NCBI RefSeq assembly: GCF_009208075.1
Contig: NZ_WFKJ01000031.1
Location: 1 to 38,318, forward strand
Source of the DNA: Poseidonibacter ostreae
GTDB lineage: Bacteria; Campylobacterota; Campylobacteria; Campylobacterales; Arcobacteraceae
Length of the DNA: 38,318 nt
Direction of reading: 5' to 3'
Positions 24,958-32,794 of the stretch are shown piece after piece. Numbering within the stretch: position 1 is the first letter of the stretch; the number at the start of each line of letters is the position of its first letter. Below the pieces are notes generated by a model that saw only the letters and a program-made list of their open reading frames with translations, had not been told where the DNA came from and ran no database searches. Made by a program: the position numbers and the translations under genes.

Positions 24958-24998
24958 ATTATTATCCTTTAATAAGAAGAGCTTACGCTCTACTTATT

Positions 24999-25970
24999 TT
25001 ATAGAAATCCCATTTCTTTCATTAAAGAATCAATAACTTCTTCTTGTTTCTCTAAAAATGATTTAAACTCAGCTCTTGGTTGATATAAGTTTGCCCAACC
25101 ATTTCTTTTTCTTACAACTTCCCATTCAGGAGTGTCATACATTTTTCCAATTACATCAGCAAATGCTTGTGTTTTTTCTTCAGAAAGGTTTGGAGCTCCA
25201 AAGAATCCTCTCCAGTTTGCGAAAAATGCATCAGCACCCATACTTTTAAAACTAGGAATTCCATCAATGCTTTCATTAGAAGTTACACCAATAATTTTAA
25301 GTTCACCTTTTTTATGCTTTTCTAATACTTCACCAAGACCAGTTGAAAGAACATCTACTTCACCTGTTAATAATCCAGCTAAGGCTTTTCCACCTGCGTC
25401 ATAAGGTACATATCTTACAGATGTTGGATTTCCACCAGCAGCTTTAAAAATTTGTGCAGCAACTAAGTGATCCATTGAACCTCTTGAACTTCCACCTGCA
25501 ATTTTTACTTTTCTTGGACTTTTTTCAAATGCAGCTTTTACATCAGCCCATGATTGATATTTAGAGTCTTTCTTTACAACTAACACACCATAATCAGCAA
25601 CAACAGAAGATACTAATGTTAAGTCTCTAAAAGATTGAGGAAATACACCTTGAAGTGATCTAATTACTATTGGAGTTGAATTTACCATTAAAGTATTTTG
25701 TTGTTTTTTAGCAGTTTCAATAATATAAGCAATGGCTTTTCCTCCACCACCACCTGACATATTTTCAAATGAAGTTTCTTGAACTAGGTTTGATTTTTTT
25801 AAAGCTTCACCAACACCTCTAGCAGTTCCATCCCAACCGCCACCAGCACCACCTGGAATAAGGAAGTGAACCTTATCAACACTTGCTGCTACTGAAGATG
25901 TAGCAAGTCCTGCAACTAAACATCCTGCGAAAGCAAGATTTTTGTAAACTTTTGTCATTGAATTTTTCAT
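24999..25970 (-). CDS. tctC: TctC-type periplasmic tricarboxylate-binding protein
   Basis: The 323-residue protein has a signal peptide ending LATSSVAAS and then the TctC/Bug solute-binding fold. Typical stretches are FLIPGGAGGGWDGTARGVG (the first ligand loop), ENMSGGGGGKAIAYI, KVKIAGGSSRGSMDHLVAA and RYVPYDAGGKALAGLLTGEVD. It captures a carboxylate such as citrate or another small acid in the periplasm and hands it to TctAB. The acid is not readable from sequence. It is the first gene of the transporter operon, has AAAGGA before its start, and lies just after the tRNA-Ser gene on the same strand. Confidence 0.93.
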   Translation of the reverse strand: MKNSMTKVYKNLAFAGCLVAGLATSSVAASVDKVHFLIPGGAGGGWDGTARGVGEALKKSNLVQETSFENMSGGGGGKAIAYIIETAKKQQNTLMVNSTPIVIRSLQGVFPQSFRDLTLVSSVVADYGVLVVKKDSKYQSWADVKAAFEKSPRKVKIAGGSSRGSMDHLVAAQIFKAAGGNPTSVRYVPYDAGGKALAGLLTGEVDVLSTGLGEVLEKHKKGELKIIGVTSNESIDGIPSFKSMGADAFFANWRGFFGAPNLSEEKTQAFADVIGKMYDTPEWEVVRKRNGWANLYQPRAEFKSFLEKQEEVIDSLMKEMGFL

Positions 25971-26072
25971 AATTATCCTTTTAGTTTTGTTATGAAAACA
26001 GTTTAAAGGAAAAAAATGTAAGAAAAATAAAATTAAAATTTAATTGTGATTTTTTTGTATATTTATCAAGAC

Positions 26073-26161
26073 TGGCAGACAATGTCGGATTCGAACCGAC
26101 GGTAGAATAAACTACGTTACCCTTCCAAGGTAGTGGATTAAGCCAGCTCTCCCAATTGTCT
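26073..26161 (-). tRNA. tRNA-Ser (anticodon GGA)
   Basis: The minus strand folds as an 89-base class II tRNA. AGACAAT (26161-26155) pairs with ATTGTCT (26083-26077), followed by discriminator G and encoded CCA (26075-26073). The anticodon loop TTGGAAG contains GGA (plus TCC at 26124-26126), the long variable arm typical of tRNA-Ser follows, and the T arm is GTCGG-TTCGAAT-CCGAC. It reads UCC and UCU serine codons. An open frame over it on the minus strand is a shadow. Confidence 0.95.
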
Positions 26162-26239
26162 ATAAATAAAAATGTGTTTGTTTTGAAAATTAAAGTGTGA
26201 ATATTTAAAAGATAGATTAAAAATAAGTGCAAAAAAAAA

Positions 26240-26259
26240 GGATAGTATAAATACTATCC
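26240..26259. terminator. terminator after the cold-shock gene
   Basis: GGATAGTAT (26240-26248) and ATACTATCC (26251-26259) form a perfect 9-bp stem. Nine A on the left side become the U-tract of the minus-strand transcript, 19 bases past the csp stop codon. Confidence 0.85.
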
Positions 26260-26277
26260 TTTAATTAAATGAAAAGA

Positions 26278-26496
26278 TTACAGTCCTGTAACGTTTTCTG
26301 CTTGAGGACCTTTTTCACCTTCAGCAACTTCAAAAGTAACTTTTTGATTTTCTTCTAAAGAAACTCTTCCGTAACCTGAGTTGTTGATTTGTCTATAGTG
26401 TACAAATAAATCTTTACCACCATCGTCTGGTTGAATAAATCCAAAACCTTTTTCACTGTTGAACCATTTTACTGTTCCGTTTACTAAATCTGCCAT
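26278..26496 (-). CDS. cold-shock domain protein (CspA family)
   Basis: This 72-residue protein is a single cold-shock domain: [19 protein letters not shown] with RNP1 (KGFGFI) and RNP2 (DLFVHY). It binds single-stranded RNA and DNA and melts structure in mRNA. The region after RNP2 ([19 protein letters not shown]) differs from the usual FSAI pattern. AAAGGA precedes the ATG. The 273 bases upstream hold no gene; a TATAAT-like hexamer lies on the minus strand at 26606-26601, which would give a leader of roughly 97 bases. Long leaders are common in cold-inducible csp genes. Confidence 0.93.
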   Translation of the reverse strand: MADLVNGTVKWFNSEKGFGFIQPDDGGKDLFVHYRQINNSGYGRVSLEENQKVTFEVAEGEKGPQAENVTGL

Positions 26497-26769
26497 TGCA
26501 ATTCCTTTTGTGTTTAATATGCTAAATAATCTAAGATCAAATCAAAAATGCATATTAACTCTGTCAAAATTGTCGCAGCTAAACTGGCAAATATGGCAAA
26601 ATTATATAAATTTAAAGATGTATACTTCTAGATTAAAAACTTGAACGGATATATTATCCCAATTTTGCTTTGTTTTAGCCTAAAAGTTATAAAAAAATAA
26701 GAATATTTGATAATTTGCAAATAAATCTTTTAAATTCTTTATAAACACTAGTAAAAGCTAATGTTTAAT

Positions 26770-27885
26770 TTATAAATCATCAAATTCTAAAATAAATTTA
26801 ACACCATCAACAGAGTTTTCTAGACTTAATTTACCTGCAAAACTATTCATAACTACTAGTTTTACCATATATAATCCTACTCCTGTTCCCTCAGATTTTG
26901 TTGTAAAGTACGGATCAAATAGTTTTTCTAAGTTAGACTCTTTAATTCCACCTGCATTATCTCCAATAACAAGATAGTGTTTACTGTCTTTTGAGTAACA
27001 TTCAATAGTAATATCTCTTTTCTCAATATTTCTTTCATTAAATGCTTGTATCGAGTTTGTTAGTATATTTACTATAACTTGTGACATCTCCATTTTTACA
27101 CCAAATAGTTTAAAGTTATCATCAATATTTTTTGTAATTACTACATTATTATTGTTAACTAAAGATTCAATAAGAGAAAAACTATACTCAATTGCATCAA
27201 GGATAGCAAACTCTTCTTTACTTTTATCTGGATTAAAAAAACCTAAGAAATCATCAATTGTATCAGACATATAATGTATTTGTTTTTTTGTATTTTCAGA
27301 GAACTCTTTTATTTGTTGATCATTAAGTTCATTAAAATTATATGAGAACTTAATATCATCACAATAAAGAGATAAAATATTTAAAGGCTGTTTTAATTGA
27401 TGTGAAATAAGTCCAATCATTTCTCCTAAGCTAGCCATTTTAGTGTTATGAGTAATTATTGCATTTGCTTGTGTTAAGGATTTTTTTGTTTTTTTGTTTT
27501 CATTAAATAATTGAATATAAACTTTTAGTTTTGATATTAAAAGAGTATCATCTATAGGTTTACTAATATATTCAATAGCTCCTAATTCATAACCTTTTTT
27601 CTGATAAGCATCTTTATCATATATACCTGTAATAAATATAATTGGTATATCTTTTGTTTTTTCAACAGATTTTAAATATTTAGCAAATTCAAAACCATCA
27701 ACTTCTGGCATTTGTACATCACTTAAGATTAAATCTATATCGTTATTCATTAAACATTCAACGGCACTATTTGCATTATCTGCTGTAAAAACATTTAAAT
27801 CAAATGCGTCATTAATTAAAAGTTCTAATGAATAAATATTCTCTTGTACATCATCTAAGATTAGAATAGAAAACTTATTTTCCAT
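26770..27885 (-). CDS. soluble receiver-kinase hybrid (REC-HisKA-HATPase)
   Basis: The 371-residue protein has an N-terminal receiver (1-125; acidic pocket D11-D12, phospho-acceptor D56 in ILSDVQMPEVDGFEF, Lys in YISKPID) followed by a kinase core. The core has ASLGEMIGLISHQLKQPLNIL with H162, then NILTNSIQAF, GDNAGGIKE and GTGVGLYMVK. There is no membrane segment, so it is cytoplasmic. Such a reversed hybrid can receive phosphate from another kinase and pass a signal on through its own H-box. It is the last gene of the five-gene operon, 14 bases after the transmembrane kinase gene, with AAGGACTC before its ATG. Confidence 0.92.
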   Translation of the reverse strand: MENKFSILILDDVQENIYSLELLINDAFDLNVFTADNANSAVECLMNNDIDLILSDVQMPEVDGFEFAKYLKSVEKTKDIPIIFITGIYDKDAYQKKGYELGAIEYISKPIDDTLLISKLKVYIQLFNENKKTKKSLTQANAIITHNTKMASLGEMIGLISHQLKQPLNILSLYCDDIKFSYNFNELNDQQIKEFSENTKKQIHYMSDTIDDFLGFFNPDKSKEEFAILDAIEYSFSLIESLVNNNNVVITKNIDDNFKLFGVKMEMSQVIVNILTNSIQAFNERNIEKRDITIECYSKDSKHYLVIGDNAGGIKESNLEKLFDPYFTTKSEGTGVGLYMVKLVVMNSFAGKLSLENSVDGVKFILEFDDL

Positions 27886-27899
27886 GATATGAGTCCTTA

Positions 27900-29756
27900 T
27901 TATACATTTGTAATTTCCTTATTTATATTAGATTTATTAATTTTAAGACAGATATTATTATCATATTGAGAATAAGTATCTTCACTCTTATCCTCATAAA
28001 TTGCTATTATCTTCTTTTGTTCTTCTATTTCTATCTCTTCAAGCTCTTCTTTTTTAATACTTGAAAAATCTATTATGGTCTTTACTATACTATTTTTTTT
28101 ATAAATATTTAAAAACTCTTTTGTATTACTTACTTGAAAAACATTATATTTTTTTCCTAGTTTTATCGTTACATTAAAGAAAAACATTGGGTCACTATTA
28201 AAAATAAGAATACTCTCTTTTTCTTGATATTTATTAATAGGTTCTTCTTTCTTTTCACTTATTTCAATTCTTTCGATTTCACTCTCTTCATCTATTTTTG
28301 TAAGATTAATATCTATATCATTTTGATTTTTCTTTGGAATAGTTAATTTAAAGTTACTACCAACATTTTCAGTACTTTGAATATGAATTGTTCCTTTTAA
28401 TAGAAGTGCTAATTCTTGTGATATAGCAAGACCTAATCCAGTTCCCCCATATTGTCTGGAAGTACTTGAATCAACTTGTTTAAACCTATCAAATATATGA
28501 GCTAGTTTCTCTTGAGGAATTCCAATTCCCTCATCATTTACACTAATAGTAATATTTTTATCTTCATCTTTTACAATTAAGCTAATTGTTCCTTCTTTTG
28601 TAAATTTTAATGAATTACTTAAAAGGTTTTTGATTATTTGATTTATCTTATTTTCATCAGAATATATTGTTGTAAGTGTTGAATCAATATCTAATACAAA
28701 GTTTAAGTTCTTTTCTTTTGCTTGTGGTTTTATTAAGTCATAGACTTGTGTAATAAATTTATGAATATTTATCTCTGCATAATTTATTTTTATTTCATGT
28801 GCTTCAAGCTTTGATATATCTAATACATCATTAACTAAATATAATAAATCATTTCCACATTTATTTATAATTTCTAAACTTTTTATCTGTTTTTCATTTA
28901 GATTATTATCTCTATTTCTTTTCATTACTGAAGAGACTACATTTATTGAGTTTAATGGTGTTTTTAATTCATGACTCATATTTGCTAAAAAATCATCTTT
29001 TGCTTTATTCGCTCTTATTAGTTCTTCTTTTTGCTCTTCTAGTTTTTTATTAGTATGAATTAATTGATAATTTCTCTTTTTTAAATCCTCTTGCATCTCA
29101 CTCATGGACTTTGACAAAATACCTATTTCATCTTTAGTATTAGTAAAAGGAACTTCAATATTTTCTTCTTTTCCTATTTTGATTGCAATATTAGATAATT
29201 GTGTTAATTTTTTAGTTAATCTACTGCCTAAAATATAAGATAGTAAAGTTGATATAATTATTTCAATAAAGATAATAAAAAGAGTTCTTGTTTTATTGTC
29301 TTCAATAGATTTTGAGCTACTAGTTGTATCAAATATAATGTATAAAGAGCAAACTAGCGTTTCCTCTTCAAAAATTTCTTTATAGATAATCTCATATGTT
29401 TTATTATCTACTTCAACACTTTTATTCTCTTTAATTTTTAATAAATCTTCTTCTTTTAAATGCTTATATGTATATCTACTTGATAAGATTCTATCATGTG
29501 AATCTAAAACAATAATAGAGTTTATATACTTATTAGTATTTGCATTTGTTACTAAATCGTCAAGTGTTCCTATATCGTATATACTAACTGGTACTTTTAC
29601 TAATTGTCCTAATAGAGTAACATTAGATTCAATTTTTTCATTTGTTAAGTTTTTTGTAGAAGTATTAATTGTAAAAAAGTTTACTGATACAATTAATATA
29701 ATAAAAAAAGTTTCTAATAGTACAAAGGATAATATAAAACGATATTTAAAAGACAT
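27900..29756 (-). CDS. transmembrane histidine kinase with degenerate C-terminal receiver
   Basis: This 618-residue protein has helices at about 8-28 and 155-176 around a periplasmic domain, a HAMP domain (about 176-228), and a coiled coil. The kinase core has FLANMSHELKTPLNSINVVS (His near 262), NQIIKNLLSNSLKF, NDEGIGIP and GGTGLGLAIS, so it is an ArcB/BarA-like class, unlike the HQWRQPL kinases around it. Residues about 510-618 look like a receiver remnant: strand ILIFNSDP replaces the usual DD pocket, IIDFSS holds a possible acceptor Asp, and LKINKS ends in a Lys. Its ATG abuts the stop of the binding-protein gene (TAGATG), so the two are translationally linked. Confidence 0.9.
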   Translation of the reverse strand: MSFKYRFILSFVLLETFFIILIVSVNFFTINTSTKNLTNEKIESNVTLLGQLVKVPVSIYDIGTLDDLVTNANTNKYINSIIVLDSHDRILSSRYTYKHLKEEDLLKIKENKSVEVDNKTYEIIYKEIFEEETLVCSLYIIFDTTSSSKSIEDNKTRTLFIIFIEIIISTLLSYILGSRLTKKLTQLSNIAIKIGKEENIEVPFTNTKDEIGILSKSMSEMQEDLKKRNYQLIHTNKKLEEQKEELIRANKAKDDFLANMSHELKTPLNSINVVSSVMKRNRDNNLNEKQIKSLEIINKCGNDLLYLVNDVLDISKLEAHEIKINYAEINIHKFITQVYDLIKPQAKEKNLNFVLDIDSTLTTIYSDENKINQIIKNLLSNSLKFTKEGTISLIVKDEDKNITISVNDEGIGIPQEKLAHIFDRFKQVDSSTSRQYGGTGLGLAISQELALLLKGTIHIQSTENVGSNFKLTIPKKNQNDIDINLTKIDEESEIERIEISEKKEEPINKYQEKESILIFNSDPMFFFNVTIKLGKKYNVFQVSNTKEFLNIYKKNSIVKTIIDFSSIKKEELEEIEIEEQKKIIAIYEDKSEDTYSQYDNNICLKINKSNINKEITNV

Positions 29757-30542
29757 CTATTTCTTCACATTTAAATTTCTAATTACATCATATTCAGATG
29801 TATTGGTTTTTATAAACTCTTTGATACTTAAAATACTTTTTATCTCTTTTGGCATATTTAAAAATACATTTTGAAGTTTTTGAATATCTTCTTTTTTAAC
29901 TCTTGGATGATAAGCTATTGGATGACTTGGATATTTAGCTGTTTTATATACAATATTTAACTTATTTTTGTCGGTGTTGTTTTTGAAATTATTATATGTT
30001 CTATTAATTCCCCCACCAATATATCCAATATCTCTTGAGATACCTTTATATACAGAATCATGAGAGTTTACATATAATACTTTTGCCTCTTTATCTATAT
30101 CAAAATCAAATTTGTTTTTAAATTCATATTTTGGTAATAGTGTTGCTGCAAAGGCATTTGGTGCAGGAAATAAAAATACTTTTCCTTTTAAATTTTCTTT
30201 TGAAAAATCGACTTTCTTTTCTTTTGAAAGCACAATTCCTTGAATATTTTTTTGCGCTCTTATAAAAGCAGTGAAACTAGCTTCCTTATTAGCAACTACA
30301 AAATGATATGGATTCATATACGCTATATCGTATTTTCCGTTATACAACTCTTTTTCAAAGTTAGGAATAGATCTCTCTGTTTTAAAAACTACATTTATCC
30401 CTGTTTGCTCTTTTAAGTAGTTTGTAACAATTAGCCATTTTTTAGATAGTTTTAAAGGACTTTGCTGTGGAACAACACCAAGAACTAAATCTGTTGAAAA
30501 TGCATAAGTTGTTATTAGTAGTAAAGCAATTGTTTTTTTCCT
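29757..30542 (-). CDS. PhnD-like periplasmic binding protein gene lacking a normal start codon
   Basis: The reading frame is open from 30542 to a stop at 29757-29759. It codes for a signal peptide (KKTIALLLITTYAFS) and then a phosphonate-binding-like fold: VLGVVPQQSPLKLSKKW, YNGKYDIAYMNPYHFVVA, FLFPAPNAFAATLLPKYEF and VYKGISRDIGYIG. At the position where ATG should be (30542-30540) the codon is AGG, with AAAAAGG seven to eight bases upstream, so one T-to-G change explains the loss. The only conventional in-frame start is a TTG at 30347, which would delete the signal peptide and 65 residues. It may be a pseudogene, or start at a rare codon such as the ATT four codons later. It lies between the REC-PAS gene and the transmembrane kinase gene it probably serves. 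Confidence 0.7.
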   Translation of the reverse strand, partial: RKKTIALLLITTYAFSTDLVLGVVPQQSPLKLSKKWLIVTNYLKEQTGINVVFKTERSIPNFEKELYNGKYDIAYMNPYHFVVANKEASFTAFIRAQKNIQGIVLSKEKKVDFSKENLKGKVFLFPAPNAFAATLLPKYEFKNKFDFDIDKEAKVLYVNSHDSVYKGISRDIGYIGGGINRTYNNFKNNTDKNKLNIVYKTAKYPSHPIAYHPRVKKEDIQKLQNVFLNMPKEIKSILSIKEFIKTNTSEYDVIRNLNVKK

Positions 30543-30567
30543 TTTTTTTCCTTTTTATATATTATCT

Positions 30568-31860
30568 TTATTTGCCAAAAGATAAGAGTGATTTATTCGT
30601 TTTTAATTTTTCATTTTCATTTTCTAAGTTTGAGACTAAATCTTTTAAATTATTTATTCTTTTAATAAAGTCTACTTCTTTTTCTCTGTAACTTTCAAGT
30701 GCTGTATTATTTCTTTCTTCTAGTTTTAGCAGTTCTTCTATTTGTTTTTCTAATTTTGCATTTAAACTTTTTGCTTTTGTTAAAGAATCATATATTATAT
30801 CAAATTGTTTGTTCTTATCTTTTTTTGCCATTAATTGTAGTTTAGAGTTTTCTAAGTTATTTTGCTCATATGATTCTAATTGTTTTAATAAATCAACTCT
30901 TTTATTATTTATTTCATTATATCTTGTCTCATAATCATGCATATTCTTAATTAAACTTGCAGTCTCTTCTTTACTTGTATTTAATTCTTTTTGCATATTT
31001 GCAATACTTTTTTTATAAAAACTAATTTGCTGCAAAATATTTTTATTATTTTGTCTTTTAATATGTTCTTCTTCTGTATTAATAAATTGGATATATAAAT
31101 ATTCTTCTATTTCTTTTCCTGTGCTATCATATAATGGTACGATTTTAGATTTTGAGAAATATTCACTATTATCTTTTGCTCTATTTTTATATGTTCCTGT
31201 CCATGTTTCACCTTTTAATACTGTTTTCCATATATTTTTAACAATAGAATCTGATACATCAGGATGCTTAGTTATATAGTAGGGTTGACCAATTAGTTCT
31301 TCTTCATTATAAAGTGATATATTACAAAAAGCTTCATTTACAAAAGTAATAATTCCCTCTTTATTTATTTTTGAGACAATTGCTTCTTGATTAATAATAC
31401 TAATATAGTTTTCAAGCTCTTTTTTTTGACTTTCATAACTACTTCTGTAAAATAAATCTTTTGTAATTTTTTCTAATTTTGCATCGATTACTTCTAAATC
31501 TAAAGGCTTTGTAATATAATCTTCTACATGAAGATGAATGGCTTTTAATAAATTACTTGTTTCAGTTCTAGCTGTAATTAAAATAACAGGTATAGTTGAA
31601 TCAATTTCTCTGATTTTTTCAAGCATTGTAATACCATCCATCATCGGCATATTTATATCACTAATAATTAAATCAAATTTTTCATTCTTTGATTTTTTTT
31701 CATGAAACTTTATAAGGCCTTCTGCTCCGTTAATTGAGGATTCTATATTATTAAATTTACGACTTAAAAATTTTGTTAATTTCTCTCTAGTAGTGTCATC
31801 ATCTTCAACATATAAAATATTAATCTCTTTTTTATATATTTCAAATTCTTTCATTTTCAA
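30568..31860 (-). CDS. REC-PAS-coiled coil protein without output domain
   Basis: This 430-residue soluble protein has a receiver (about 10-135; DD pocket near 20-21, phospho-acceptor D68 in LIISDINMPMMDG, Lys in YITKPLD), then a PAS domain (about 150-265; KEGIITFVNEAFCNISLYNEEELIG, YITKHPDV, TWTGTYKNRAKDN), close to the Aer-type redox PAS subgroup. The rest (about 270-425) is a long coiled coil full of Lys, Glu and Asn. No kinase, cyclase or DNA-binding domain is present, so it may be a scaffold or a regulated protein-protein connector. Its ATG overlaps the end of the OmpR-type regulator gene by 20 bases. Confidence 0.9.
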   Translation of the reverse strand: MKMKEFEIYKKEINILYVEDDDTTREKLTKFLSRKFNNIESSINGAEGLIKFHEKKSKNEKFDLIISDINMPMMDGITMLEKIREIDSTIPVILITARTETSNLLKAIHLHVEDYITKPLDLEVIDAKLEKITKDLFYRSSYESQKKELENYISIINQEAIVSKINKEGIITFVNEAFCNISLYNEEELIGQPYYITKHPDVSDSIVKNIWKTVLKGETWTGTYKNRAKDNSEYFSKSKIVPLYDSTGKEIEEYLYIQFINTEEEHIKRQNNKNILQQISFYKKSIANMQKELNTSKEETASLIKNMHDYETRYNEINNKRVDLLKQLESYEQNNLENSKLQLMAKKDKNKQFDIIYDSLTKAKSLNAKLEKQIEELLKLEERNNTALESYREKEVDFIKRINNLKDLVSNLENENEKLKTNKSLLSFGK

Positions 31861-32584
31861 TCCTTATTTGATAACCTAATCCATAAATATTTTTAATATT
31901 TAATTCAGGTATTTTTTTTCTAATCCTAGATATTAGATTCTTAAGATTTATTACTGCTGTTTCAAAATCTAAACAATCTTCCCAAAGTTTGTATATGATT
32001 ATTTCTGAACTAACTGTATTATTTAGATTTATAAATAGTTCATTGAGTAATTCAACTTCTTTTTTAGTTAGTGTAATAATAGAATCATTAAAATGTAGGT
32101 TTTTTGTTTTTAAATTCCAGTAAAAATTGTCTTTTATAAAAATAATATCTGATTCTTTTTTTAAAAATTCTTCTTTGTATTTTTTCTTTGTAGTTTTATT
32201 TATACTTGCAATTAATTCTGTTATTGATATGGGTTTTGTCAAATAGTCATTTATATCTAACTTTACTACTTTTAATAAAGTATCTAGTTCTAAATGAGCA
32301 GTTAGAAAAATAAAGGGTATAAACTCATCTATAATTCTAATATGTTCTAAAAGTTCTATCCCATTTATCTTGGGCATATTTAAATCACTAATAATTAAAT
32401 CAAAGTATTTATCTTTTGAATAGTAATCTTTAAATTTTACTAATGCTTCACTTCCGTTTTCTGCAACAACAACGTTTGCATATACTTTATTTAGCATTTT
32501 ATGTAATTTTTCAAGAGTTTGAATATCATCTTCAACGAGTAATATTCTAATGTTTCTATAGTTGTTATTTAGTATGTATTCCAT
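31841..32584 (-). CDS. OmpR-type response regulator heading the five-gene operon
   Basis: The 247-residue protein has a receiver (10-130; acidic pocket D19-D20, phospho-acceptor D67 in IISDLNMPKINGIELL, Thr in FLTAHLEL and Lys in YLTKPIS) and a winged-helix domain (about 165-247; ITLTKKEVELLNELF, NLKNLISRIRKKIP, NIYGLGYQIRIE). It is the probable DNA-binding output of the downstream kinases. The promoter region upstream (32585-32794) contains on the minus strand a TATAAT at 32649-32644, inside a palindrome (32639-32651). The next gene starts inside its 3' end. Confidence 0.9.
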   Translation of the reverse strand: MEYILNNNYRNIRILLVEDDIQTLEKLHKMLNKVYANVVVAENGSEALVKFKDYYSKDKYFDLIISDLNMPKINGIELLEHIRIIDEFIPFIFLTAHLELDTLLKVVKLDINDYLTKPISITELIASINKTTKKKYKEEFLKKESDIIFIKDNFYWNLKTKNLHFNDSIITLTKKEVELLNELFINLNNTVSSEIIIYKLWEDCLDFETAVINLKNLISRIRKKIPELNIKNIYGLGYQIRIENERI

Positions 32585-32643
32585 ATCAATTTATTATCAA
32601 TTTAATTATTAAAGAGATAATTTCCTTCTAGTATTAATCTTAT

Positions 32644-32649
32644 ATTATA
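32644..32649 (-). promoter_or_regulatory. candidate -10 box for the five-gene signalling operon
   Basis: A minus-strand TATAAT lies about 60 bases before the regulator ATG, within a perfect CTTATA-T-TATAAG dyad (32639-32651). A -35 is not obvious. The dyad could be an operator overlapping the promoter or simply AT-rich coincidence. Confidence 0.35.
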
Positions 32650-32794
32650 AGTATAAATAGTATCATAAAAGTACTAATAACTAAAATATTTAATAATTAT
32701 ATCGAAATTTTATTGCTTTTAGTACCAAAAAATAGCTATTTAATTTTTTTATAAAAAATTGTAAGAGTAAAAAATAACAATACTGTAATAAGTT

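Noticed and set aside
26028-26045. AATTAAA/TTTAATT dyad between tRNA-Ser and tctC
   Set aside because: All A-T with almost no loop; expected by chance in this base composition.
25990-26232. Open reading frame of 80 codons on the minus strand
   Set aside because: It runs straight through the tRNA-Ser gene and has no family features; it is a shadow.
29757-30347. Start of the PhnD-like gene at the TTG 30347
   Set aside because: Coding potential, including a signal peptide and the family N-terminus, continues in frame upstream to 30542, so 30347 is only the first conventional start codon and not the biological one.
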